Assembly: GCA_903873915.1 (NCBI GenBank)
Contig: CAIQQH010000017.1
Location: forward strand, 1-63,861
Source: an uncultured Flavobacteriia bacterium
GTDB taxonomy: Bacteria; Bacteroidota; Bacteroidia; Flavobacteriales_D; Crocinitomicaceae
Reading direction: 5' to 3'
Length of the DNA: 63,861 bases
This document shows, piece by piece, positions 9,228 to 16,968 of this stretch (within the stretch, counting starts at the first letter, position 1; every line of letters starts with the position of its first letter). The notes beneath the pieces were generated by a model. It had not been told where the DNA came from and did no database searches. It worked only from the letters and a program-made list of their open reading frames with translations. The position numbers and the translations under genes are program-made.

Positions 9228-9545
9228 ATGAAAAAAGTAATTTATCTCTCCGCATTTGCTGTATTCCTTGCACTCACATCATGTAATGTCTTAAGGAACT
9301 ATTCCACTGAGGGCTTCACGAACGAAAACAATGTGGTCTATTACAACGGAGTAGCGATGGCTAAACTCGCTGGAATTGAATTTGCCTTAGACGACAATAA
9401 GTTCGTTAAAGAGATGACTTTCGAATTGATTGATGGGTCAAACAACAACAAAATTCACAACTTGATTGCCTATTTGCACAGCGTACACAAGGACTATGAA
9501 ATTGAAATCGAAATTCCATTTGACAAAATGGAAGGATTTAAGTAA
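9228..9545 (+). CDS. Small lipoprotein of unknown function
   Basis: A 105-residue protein with an N-terminal lipobox (ALTSC, cysteine at residue 19), so predicted to be lipidated in the envelope. The mature part is short, mixed in character and lacks a recognised domain (NNVVYYNGVAMAKLAGIEFALDD). It follows the repeat-filled gap after the moxR operon and its stop abuts the stop of the convergent 886-residue protein with no spacer. No function can be assigned. Confidence 0.7.
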   Translation: MKKVIYLSAFAVFLALTSCNVLRNYSTEGFTNENNVVYYNGVAMAKLAGIEFALDDNKFVKEMTFELIDGSNNNKIHNLIAYLHSVHKDYEIEIEIPFDKMEGFK

Positions 9546-12206
9546 TCAATGTTGTCGTACGTGGCCTTTTTTTCCTTCGGGGATATCAAATAAGAATGAA
9601 TACAGCCCAATAAAATGGGAATTCTTAAATCCTCTACTCGAATAAAGTGATTTTGGAATGTAAATTCGTTGGTTTGTGCCCAAGCCCTTGGCGGCAGTTT
9701 GAGGAGCAACACCGTCTTGGATACATGGCGCATCTTCCTCCCCTTTATTGAAGTTGGCGCCAAATTGCCAGATCTCTGGCCATTCTTTCAAAATCACCTT
9801 GCCTGCACCTGCATTCTCGGGAGCTATGATATAGAAACCTCCAAAATTAATTTTACCCCTAAGCTCTTTAATTATCCCCAAGGAATAGGCATAGCCCATG
9901 CTGTGTGCAACGATATATAGCGTGTCATTTTTTGATTTGTTTGGCACTTCATTCAAGAGTTGACACAAATTTCGTCCTGCGATTCTTCCATTTTCTACGC
10001 GCTTATTAAATCCACTTTTATTCGAGCGTTTTCGGAGTAAATCTATGGTGTAATCCGATTGAAATAAACTTAACCATTTTGCCGTTGAGGATGAATGGTA
10101 GCAGGTATGCTCGTTTTCATTGCTACATCGTGGGGGATATGCGGCAATTAGCCTTATGAAATTTTTTATATTTCGATGATTCGAGGTGGAAATTGAAAAA
10201 TTACCGTCGGCATAATAGCTTTCAGATGGATTAATCCTTTCACGAAACATGTTGTCGAAATCTTTATAAAACCAATAACGAAAACGATCAAATGAATAAA
10301 TCAGGTTGGTAGAGCTTGGTAGTTCAAGTCCTTTATTTTCAAGATCCCCTAACTGGTCTTCAAAACTATTTGCTGTCGAGGACGACCTGTACCCATTCAC
10401 AAATAACAAAATGCGTTTGGCAGGATCTTGTACCTTGAGCAGGGCCGTTATTTCGTTCCCTCTATGGTTATACACCTCCTGTCGAATGGTCTTTCCGTTT
10501 TGGTTTTTAAATGAAAAGACCATGTATTGACTTGCCGATTTTCTTGAATATTTTTGTCCTTCAACCACCAGATCATCACTATCGTGGTGAAATCTACACT
10601 GTTGCAATTGCTCATTTTTAACTGTAACATGAAAATACAAAACTGGTTTTCGTTTCGACTTGATCCATTGGTTCTTCTTATGCACCATGACCTCCGAACA
10701 AATTTGGCCTTCAACACGTCCTTGCATTTTATTGTTTTGCTTCACTTCTCGAATGGCTTGAAACTCGCTCATGCCTTTCAGTTCTTTAATTGGACCTGAC
10801 TTTACAACAAATTGAACGTATCCTTTTTGAATGAAATAAAAACCTGTGAAAAGCACAGTAATACCCAATGCCAATCCAAATAATCGCACCAGCAACTTCA
10901 GCAAAAAGCGTCGTTGAAACCTTGAATCGATAGCTCTGTCCAATCTCTTTTTTAACAAGACGGCCAATGCAATCCCAAAAGCAAGAAGAATTATGTGCCA
11001 AGCACATACATTTTGATTCCAAAGTGTAAATCTGGTTTCGTACAAGAAGTCTTCAATATTCAAATGATAGGATTGATAATTCCTTTTGAACGGATGCCGA
11101 ATTGACGACATTAAATCATTGTCCCACAAGCGAATGTTTCCCTTCTCGTCCTCTTCCCAAAAATAATAAGCAACACGGCCATTGTCAACCGACACTTGCT
11201 CATAATCATCATAATAGCTATACGCTTGCGGAGATTCGCTCAACACATCCCATTGATGCGCAGTCAACATCACCCCCCCTTGATCATCGAACAAATTGGA
11301 TGTGGTATTTCGAACAGGCCCATTGTTCTTCCAAGTAGCATCCAACTGACCGATACCTATACCAAGCAGGCGCGAAAAAGATCGATAAAATAAAGAATCA
11401 TCGGGCTGAGCTGCAATAAACCCGAGTGACTTGCCTCGAACCACGTACTCCCGAATGGCTGAATTTTTAAATCCAGGTAGGAGAAAAACATAATGGGCAT
11501 TTCGATTGTAATTTGGGAACTGAATAAAATAGGCATCCCTCAATTCCTGCATCTGACTCGTGTATTGCTTATACTCCAAGGTAGGTGAGTTGAATTCAGA
11601 AATGGCGTTGAAAGTGCTCGCATCAAAACGAGAATCTACCGAGAAATTAAACTGAATATGCGTTGGCGAATAAATTTGGTTGATAAAGTGACTCAACTCA
11701 AATGTATCAATAGAGTTAGGAATTACCGGGACAATAATGACATTTTCACGTCGTTCAGGATAAACTCTTACATCTAGTTTTCCAATGAATACCTCACCGT
11801 TGTAAACTACTTCAATGGTATAATTCTCAGTACTTGGAGGAAGTGTTAGATTAAATCGCTTTCCAGGAATCTCTTTAGCCTTCAATTGACCAATGGAACT
11901 TCCTTCGATTCTAAATTCAATAAGTCTAGTTTTCAAACGCTTATTAAGAACAGAAACCGTCAATGATGTCTCTTGATTTGGCAGAACAGAATAAACAGGA
12001 ACGATCGCTTTTGAACCGTTCATATTCCTGAAGTACTGGTAATACCCAATCCACTCACGAATTTCGCCCGCATCGTAACACAAGTTATTCTCCTCCTTTA
12101 CAGTAAATATAAGGTTTGTATTTCCCGTATTTTGTGTGATTCCAAATGAAGGAATGAGCAAAACAACTTGAAAAAGAAGTAGATAGATTAGTTTAATTTG
12201 GCGCAT
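9546..12206 (-). CDS. Membrane protein with degenerate metallopeptidase-like region and alpha/beta-hydrolase
   Basis: An 886-residue protein. The start is taken at the ATG at 12206, because the TTG six bases upstream is the end of a -7 element. A signal peptide is followed by a large N-terminal region, two membrane helices (about 402-418 and 436-459) joined by a basic loop, and a C-terminal region with ILLFVNGYRSSS and VAHSMG (nucleophile Ser about 769) typical of alpha/beta-hydrolases. Residues about 279-323 (RLLGIGIGQLDATW, NLFDD, QWDVL) resemble the HELxHG..L.HTF-NLMD-QW layout of secreted metallopeptidases, but every zinc ligand is replaced. Topology would place both ends in the periplasm. 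A C7 run (11273-11279) lies in the gene. The function is unknown. Confidence 0.7.
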   Translation of the reverse strand: MRQIKLIYLLLFQVVLLIPSFGITQNTGNTNLIFTVKEENNLCYDAGEIREWIGYYQYFRNMNGSKAIVPVYSVLPNQETSLTVSVLNKRLKTRLIEFRIEGSSIGQLKAKEIPGKRFNLTLPPSTENYTIEVVYNGEVFIGKLDVRVYPERRENVIIVPVIPNSIDTFELSHFINQIYSPTHIQFNFSVDSRFDASTFNAISEFNSPTLEYKQYTSQMQELRDAYFIQFPNYNRNAHYVFLLPGFKNSAIREYVVRGKSLGFIAAQPDDSLFYRSFSRLLGIGIGQLDATWKNNGPVRNTTSNLFDDQGGVMLTAHQWDVLSESPQAYSYYDDYEQVSVDNGRVAYYFWEEDEKGNIRLWDNDLMSSIRHPFKRNYQSYHLNIEDFLYETRFTLWNQNVCAWHIILLAFGIALAVLLKKRLDRAIDSRFQRRFLLKLLVRLFGLALGITVLFTGFYFIQKGYVQFVVKSGPIKELKGMSEFQAIREVKQNNKMQGRVEGQICSEVMVHKKNQWIKSKRKPVLYFHVTVKNEQLQQCRFHHDSDDLVVEGQKYSRKSASQYMVFSFKNQNGKTIRQEVYNHRGNEITALLKVQDPAKRILLFVNGYRSSSTANSFEDQLGDLENKGLELPSSTNLIYSFDRFRYWFYKDFDNMFRERINPSESYYADGNFSISTSNHRNIKNFIRLIAAYPPRCSNENEHTCYHSSSTAKWLSLFQSDYTIDLLRKRSNKSGFNKRVENGRIAGRNLCQLLNEVPNKSKNDTLYIVAHSMGYAYSLGIIKELRGKINFGGFYIIAPENAGAGKVILKEWPEIWQFGANFNKGEEDAPCIQDGVAPQTAAKGLGTNQRIYIPKSLYSSRGFKNSHFIGLYSFLFDIPEGKKGHVRQH

Positions 12207-12209
12207 ACA

Positions 12210-12217
12210 CAAATATA
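12210..12217 (-). promoter_or_regulatory. -7 element, 3 nt before a start codon
   Basis: On the minus strand TATATTTG (consensus TAnnTTTG) is followed by 3 nt (TGT) and then the ATG at 12206. The expected transcription start coincides with the start codon, suggesting a leaderless mRNA. Confidence 0.55.
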
Positions 12218-12232
12218 CAAGGAAGATTTATG

Positions 12233-12820
12233 CTATTTCCTTAGAAGAACAAAAAGTTCTGTTCCAGCTCGTGCCGGCAATGAATTGTAGCATTCCTCCA
12301 TCTGAATTCCAGAAAAATATGGGGAGAAAACAGTTAGATATTCCTCCTTATTCCCACCAAAAGGAGGCCCTGATTCGAAGGTTCGGTTAAATAGTAATCC
12401 GGCAATATATCCTCCTTGCTTCAGCAATTCTGCGCATTTCTGTGCGTAGTCATGCCTCAAGCTTGGATCCAAGGCACAAAATAATGTTTGCTCTAAGATG
12501 AGATCAAACTGACCTATAAAATCAAAAAAATCACCAACATGCATTTGGTTTTCCGGAAACTGAGGACATCTATTTTTTAATTCCACCAAGGGCTGAGCGA
12601 CGAAGTCAATGACATGCACATTTATAAACCCCTGAAGGAAAAGGTACTCGGCTTCATAGGCTCTACCCGCACCTGGAATTAAGATCCGAATTTCTTTATT
12701 GGGCAATTGATCAATAAAGGCTTTTAATGGCGGAGACACGGCACCAAGATCCCAACCCGTTTCATTGGAATGGTAACGGTTGCCCCAATATGCTGCGTCT
12801 AAAATCGAATGTTCAGTCAT
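12233..12820 (-). CDS. SAM-dependent methyltransferase, thiopurine methyltransferase (TPMT) family
   Basis: A 195-residue cytoplasmic enzyme. The N-terminal YWGNRYHSNETGWDLG and SPPLKAF are characteristic of the TPMT/TMT-like family. The SAM-binding glycine motif is LIPGAGRAYEAEYL, followed by VIDFVAQPL and the acidic FDLILEQTLFCAL. Family members methylate thiols, selenium compounds or halides; the substrate here cannot be inferred. The gene is preceded by a terminator hairpin whose T-run touches the ATG, and followed 26 nt later by the large hydrolase gene, which has its own -7 element. Confidence 0.88.
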   Translation of the reverse strand: MTEHSILDAAYWGNRYHSNETGWDLGAVSPPLKAFIDQLPNKEIRILIPGAGRAYEAEYLFLQGFINVHVIDFVAQPLVELKNRCPQFPENQMHVGDFFDFIGQFDLILEQTLFCALDPSLRHDYAQKCAELLKQGGYIAGLLFNRTFESGPPFGGNKEEYLTVFSPYFSGIQMEECYNSLPARAGTELFVLLRK

Positions 12821-12849
12821 AAAAAATCCCGAGTAAAATTACCCGGGAT
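12821..12849 (-). terminator. Rho-independent terminator abutting the methyltransferase start codon
   Basis: On the minus strand, stem ATCCCG..TACTC/..GGGAT (arms 12841-12849 and 12826-12834, one mismatch, loop 12835-12840) is followed by TTTTTT and then directly by the ATG at 12820. It would end transcription of the beta-propeller gene. Its position means readthrough transcripts carry a hairpin right before the next start codon. Confidence 0.75.
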
Positions 12850-12868
12850 CCAATTTAGTAAGAAGTGA

Positions 12869-14152
12869 TTAATCAATCACTACTTTTTGTATTGTCTTTT
12901 TCATCCCATTGTTAAATGACATAAAATAAGCTCCTTTCGAAAGACCTGATAAATCAATCATTTGTTCACCAATGCCTGTCATGTCAGTTGAATACACAGA
13001 TAAACCATCTACCGAAGTAACTTCAACATGACACAGCGCATTGATTTTCGCAAACAATTTGCCTGATGTTGGATTTGGGTATACCTGATCAACGAAATGA
13101 TCAAGATTTTCAATACCTGCTGCTGCGCGTACGTCAAAGACGATTGTGCCTGGCGAAACACCGGCTTCAAAGCTCGTTAGAAGTGTGTTTGATGCGTCAT
13201 AGATGCGAACTGTTCCAAATGAAAAGAAGTCCGTTGAAGATGCATACATGTTACCACTCACAGGTTCTTGCGCCAACTCGTAGTATTCGTTTGCAAATCC
13301 ATTCAAAGGACCAACATTATTCATCACGGTCACATCGAACTCATTCAATACAGTTTCCATAGAAACTTGATAGACCAGCTTATTGTCGCGCAATGCAGAA
13401 GTTCCACATCCTGTAGAAACAGCTGACAGTGAAATGGTAGAAACTGCTGAACCGTCCAAAGGAATGCGCGAAATAGATGCGCCACTCCAATCTTTATTGT
13501 TCACAGAATAGAGATAATTTCCAGAACGCACTAGATTGTCTGGATTCGTCCCATTGACACCAAGATCAACTTCATTTCCATAAGTCAAGGTTGTTAAATC
13601 AAGTTTTCCAACGATGCCTTTTTCATTTCCCCAATCATAGCCATTGTTCACCGCGATATAGGCTGAACTTCCATCAACAACAATGTTTTGCGCTGCCCAC
13701 TTCGGTCCTTGAACAGTATCGATGGCAGCTAGCAATTGTAACGAAGTCGCGTCGTATACATGCAAATAGGAATCATAAGTTGTTAGGTACTCACCGCGTG
13801 TAGCCACCAATTTATTTTGCCAAATGGCCAAATTTCGAACACCAGTGCAAACCACTGAAGCCACTTCTTGATGGGTATTGAGATCCATCTTGAAAATCTT
13901 CGTGTCTGCAGCGACATAATAATAGTTTCCGGAAATAATTAAGTCAGAAGCAAACCGCATGTTTTCAAGCGTGTCAACAACGACATAATTTTGATTTTGT
14001 GGATTGTAAACGCCAATGGTTACAGGAGTTACAATGGTTGACGCTGCATAATCGAAGTAGCCTTCATTCAATACAAGGACTTGATTTACATAATTTTGTG
14101 CGAAAGTGAACCCACTCACACAAAGACCAACGACAAGGATTGCCTTTTTCAT
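12869..14152 (-). CDS. T9SS-exported beta-propeller protein, BtuG-like cobalamin-binding candidate
   Basis: A 427-residue protein with signal peptide (1-18, ending TFAQ). The body has repeated short beta-strand units (YYYVAADTKIFKMDL, NLAIWQNKLVATRG, AYIAVNNG, YLYSVNN) typical of a YncE/surface-layer-type seven-bladed propeller. The C-terminus (VYPNPTSGKL, GAYFMSF, IQKVVID) is a type A T9SS sorting domain. In Bacteroides the surface propeller BtuG binds cobalamin for BtuB. Here a cobalamin riboswitch lies directly upstream and a BtuB-like receptor just beyond it, supporting the same role. Surface attachment by T9SS instead of a lipid anchor is the difference. Confidence 0.75.
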   Translation of the reverse strand: MKKAILVVGLCVSGFTFAQNYVNQVLVLNEGYFDYAASTIVTPVTIGVYNPQNQNYVVVDTLENMRFASDLIISGNYYYVAADTKIFKMDLNTHQEVASVVCTGVRNLAIWQNKLVATRGEYLTTYDSYLHVYDATSLQLLAAIDTVQGPKWAAQNIVVDGSSAYIAVNNGYDWGNEKGIVGKLDLTTLTYGNEVDLGVNGTNPDNLVRSGNYLYSVNNKDWSGASISRIPLDGSAVSTISLSAVSTGCGTSALRDNKLVYQVSMETVLNEFDVTVMNNVGPLNGFANEYYELAQEPVSGNMYASSTDFFSFGTVRIYDASNTLLTSFEAGVSPGTIVFDVRAAAGIENLDHFVDQVYPNPTSGKLFAKINALCHVEVTSVDGLSVYSTDMTGIGEQMIDLSGLSKGAYFMSFNNGMKKTIQKVVID

Positions 14153-14197
14153 TCGTTCTGTTTTTAAACGGTTAATAAACTAAAAACAAGAAGCATG

Positions 14198-14234
14198 AAA
14201 AAAGAAGGACAAGCCGAATACATACATTCGGGCT
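14198..14234 (-). terminator. Terminator in the riboswitch expression platform
   Basis: On the minus strand AGCCCGAAT and ATTCGGCT (14212-14234) form a stem with one bulge around a short loop, followed a few bases on by TTTTTT (14198-14203). It lies between the cobalamin aptamer and the ATG at 14152, as expected for transcriptional control. Confidence 0.65.
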
Positions 14235-14268
14235 AGAGTCCGACTTTATTCTGAAGTCTTCTCTACAT

Positions 14269-14428
14269 GTCTTGGGCAAGTATTCTGACTCTTACCAACT
14301 CGCTTTCGCCTTCCCATCTTAATATAGACAGTGGCCTTTTGAAAGAGATTATGCGGCAATTACAGCTGCAGATACAGTTCTGGATTTACACCAGATTCCT
14401 TATTAATCCACCAGGTGGAACCAAAGAC
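14269..14428 (-). promoter_or_regulatory. Cobalamin (B12) riboswitch aptamer
   Basis: The minus strand shows the class signature in order: P1 arms GTCTTTGG (14421-14428) and CCCAAGAC (14269-14276); GGAATCTGGTGTAAATCC; the pair CTGCAGCTGT; GCCACTGT; GGGAAGGC; and AGTCAGAATACTTGCC at the 3' end. It starts about 20 nt after the stop codon of the BtuB-like gene and precedes the beta-propeller gene with a terminator in between. Bound cobalamin would be expected to lower expression of the propeller gene. Confidence 0.93.
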
Positions 14429-14448
14429 AGGACGAATTTACACAATTA

Positions 14449-16905
14449 TTAGATAACCGTTCGATTTTTCATCTCATTCTTCTTCTCGTTACGGTCAAGC
14501 TTATAGGTGTATTGGACCATAATCGTACGCGGTGGTTCGATTTTCAAGGGACGAAGAGAATAACTTCGGTTCAAAATATTGCTTCCAATGATGGCGATTT
14601 TATGCATCGATGTTAAGCTGTAGGAAATTCGTGCATCGAAAATCCAATTCCCGAATCGGTGATCATTGAAATAATCCATATAGCGCAAATTCTGAAGAGC
14701 AGGTGTATCGTTTGTCAATGTATCAAAATTGGCAATTACCGCATCCATGTTGATGATTTTACTGAAATACTTTGCACTTAGACCTACAGCCAACTTTTTA
14801 TTGTAAACCCATTCTGCGTCGAATTTCACATTGTGCAAGAAACGGTATTTTAAGATTCCTTTAGATGGATCTAATGAAGTCGAATTGTAACTAAACACGC
14901 GGTTGAGTGAGTCTGTTGCATACACATAGTCAGGTGTCAAAGTCGTAGGCACAATATAATTGTAACCCGCCATAAACGTCAGTTCAGATTTTTTACTGGT
15001 CTTGGCAATTCCAGAAAAGGACGCATCGATGCCTAAAACACGCGATTGTCCGGTATTCATAAACATGAATCCCGCACTTTTCCCCAAGGTTTCGATCGAT
15101 GTCAACTCATGCCAAATTCCAAACATGTATTCAATGGTATTTTGGTATTCTTGCCAAAATCCAGCAACATCAAGGAACCCGTACAATTTCCCAAATTTCA
15201 AGCCTTGCTTGATCCCAATTTCCGCATTCCAACTGCTTTCAGGCTTTAATCCTGGATTTGGAAAAACCCCAAAGTTCCCTACCCCTGTCTTGATGAAACG
15301 TTCCGTTATTGTCGGGAATCGATACCCCTGTCCATAGGAAGCACGCAAATATGTTTCTTGATACAACTTGATGCTTGCTCCAGCTCTAAAAATGGGCTTC
15401 ATCGCCGTAATGGTATCATTCAATTGAAAATACTCCAAGCGTCCACCAGCGGAAAGATTTAAGGTCTTTTTGATCTTGCTTTCCAACTGTGTATACGCAG
15501 AAATATTGAGCATCTGATTGTTTGGACTTCCCGAACCGACATAAATGTTTGCAAACGAATTGGTAAAAGTACCTGTCACTCCACCGATGAAATCAAGATT
15601 GTTGAGTTGCGGATAGGTCTTTTGAAACATGTAATCTCCGTAAGCTGTTGTCGCTCGGTTGGACTGATTCGCACTCATGTTATTCTCCACATGCAACAAT
15701 CGTCCACGAAGGCTATGTTTCCCGTCTGTTTGTGTAAAGATGTTTACAAATGGGTCGAGATTGAAAATGAACTGGTCTTGCAAGAAAATGGCTCCAGGAT
15801 AAGCTCGGTACAGCCCTGTTGAATCGTTCAACCACGCCAAAGGCATGTTGGTATGCATTTTCATGAAGTTTCCGTTCAATCCATAACTTAAGCCATTGAT
15901 TTTCTTTGACCTATAGCGCAAATTAAAGTTGAAACGCCCACGTAATGATACGAGGTCTTTTTCAGTGAAATTGGTTAAGGTATCGGGGAAAGTCAAGGCC
16001 ACCACTGAATCAGTAATTGGAGGACCAATGTATCCGTGATCATAATTAAAATTTCCACCTACCACAAGATCTAGGTTACCAAACATTTGCGAATGCAAGA
16101 AATTCACACCATGAATGCCTGGATAATTTGTGGCCCAATTGGCACCGTCGACATTTGGTGTTGAATACATCCCAGAATACACATTGACTTTTGTCAACGG
16201 TTTAATCCCTGGATAAGCTGTGCGTATGTGCACAGACCCTGAAAGTGCAGAGCTCCCCGACAAAACAGATGCCGCACCTTTGATGACTTCAATTTGGCTG
16301 ATGTTCTCCACAGGAATGAATCCCCATTCAGGACGACCTGCATCTCCTGATAACATTGGCATATCATCCACAATGACAGCTACTTTTGAACCCACCCCAA
16401 AGGTAAATCCACTGCCGCCTCGAATCTGTGGCTCACCATCGAGAATATTCAATCCCGGTGTTTGATCCAAAGCCGTTTCGATGCTTCGCGTATTTTTATT
16501 TTCAATGATTGCTGGTTTGATGATTTGCATGGAAACCGTTTGTTCCTCAATGGGCTTATCAAACTTTCCTACTCTCACTTCTACCCCTTCAATTTCTTGC
16601 ACATAGTTGGTCAATACAATATCACGCAATACAGTTTTGTTGGCAAAGACAGTAACCGTTAAGGTGTCTGTAATCATACCTGAGAAACGACAAATCAACA
16701 AGGCGTCTCCGGATGGAACTTCGAGCGTATAATTCCCTTTTCCATCTGTGACAGCACCGATAGTGACATCCTTTTTGTAGATGACTGAAGCGCCTGTCAA
16801 TGGCTCCCCCTTGTCGTCACGCACTGTTCCAGAAATTTTACCATTTTGCGATAGGACAGTTCCTGACAAAATGCAAAGCATCAAAAATAGAATGTACCGT
16901 TTCAT
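14449..16905 (-). CDS. TonB-dependent receptor, BtuB-like (probable cobalamin uptake)
   Basis: An 818-residue outer-membrane receptor: signal peptide (1-19), CarboxypepD_reg-like domain (about 23-100, GKISGTVRDDKGEPLTGASV), plug domain (about 125-235, with LNILDGEPQIRGGSGFTFG and IEVIKGAASVLSGSSALSG), then a 22-strand-type barrel. Substrate assignment rests on context, since a cobalamin riboswitch and a BtuG-like gene follow immediately. The gene itself has no riboswitch in front: it starts just after the terminator of the upstream cargo gene, and no clear -7 element is visible there. Its final strand, QYTYKLD, is followed by a short basic tail. Confidence 0.85.
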   Translation of the reverse strand: MKRYILFLMLCILSGTVLSQNGKISGTVRDDKGEPLTGASVIYKKDVTIGAVTDGKGNYTLEVPSGDALLICRFSGMITDTLTVTVFANKTVLRDIVLTNYVQEIEGVEVRVGKFDKPIEEQTVSMQIIKPAIIENKNTRSIETALDQTPGLNILDGEPQIRGGSGFTFGVGSKVAVIVDDMPMLSGDAGRPEWGFIPVENISQIEVIKGAASVLSGSSALSGSVHIRTAYPGIKPLTKVNVYSGMYSTPNVDGANWATNYPGIHGVNFLHSQMFGNLDLVVGGNFNYDHGYIGPPITDSVVALTFPDTLTNFTEKDLVSLRGRFNFNLRYRSKKINGLSYGLNGNFMKMHTNMPLAWLNDSTGLYRAYPGAIFLQDQFIFNLDPFVNIFTQTDGKHSLRGRLLHVENNMSANQSNRATTAYGDYMFQKTYPQLNNLDFIGGVTGTFTNSFANIYVGSGSPNNQMLNISAYTQLESKIKKTLNLSAGGRLEYFQLNDTITAMKPIFRAGASIKLYQETYLRASYGQGYRFPTITERFIKTGVGNFGVFPNPGLKPESSWNAEIGIKQGLKFGKLYGFLDVAGFWQEYQNTIEYMFGIWHELTSIETLGKSAGFMFMNTGQSRVLGIDASFSGIAKTSKKSELTFMAGYNYIVPTTLTPDYVYATDSLNRVFSYNSTSLDPSKGILKYRFLHNVKFDAEWVYNKKLAVGLSAKYFSKIINMDAVIANFDTLTNDTPALQNLRYMDYFNDHRFGNWIFDARISYSLTSMHKIAIIGSNILNRSYSLRPLKIEPPRTIMVQYTYKLDRNEKKNEMKNRTVI

Positions 16906-16917
16906 AGTATTGATCTA

Positions 16918-16952
16918 AAATAAAGAATACGACCCTTTCGAGTCGTATTCTT
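16918..16952 (-). terminator. Terminator of the T9SS cargo gene
   Basis: Perfect 11-bp stem between 16923-16933 (AAGAATACGAC) and 16942-16952 with an 8-nt loop, followed on the minus strand by a weak TATTTTAG tail. It sits between the cargo gene stop and the TonB receptor start, 18 nt before the receptor ATG. Confidence 0.7.
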
Positions 16953-16968
16953 ATAAATTTGAATGGGA

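Noticed and set aside
10306..11393. Several open frames on the plus strand over the 886-residue gene
   Set aside because: They are short, overlap one another in different frames, and lie opposite a continuous gene with clear motifs.
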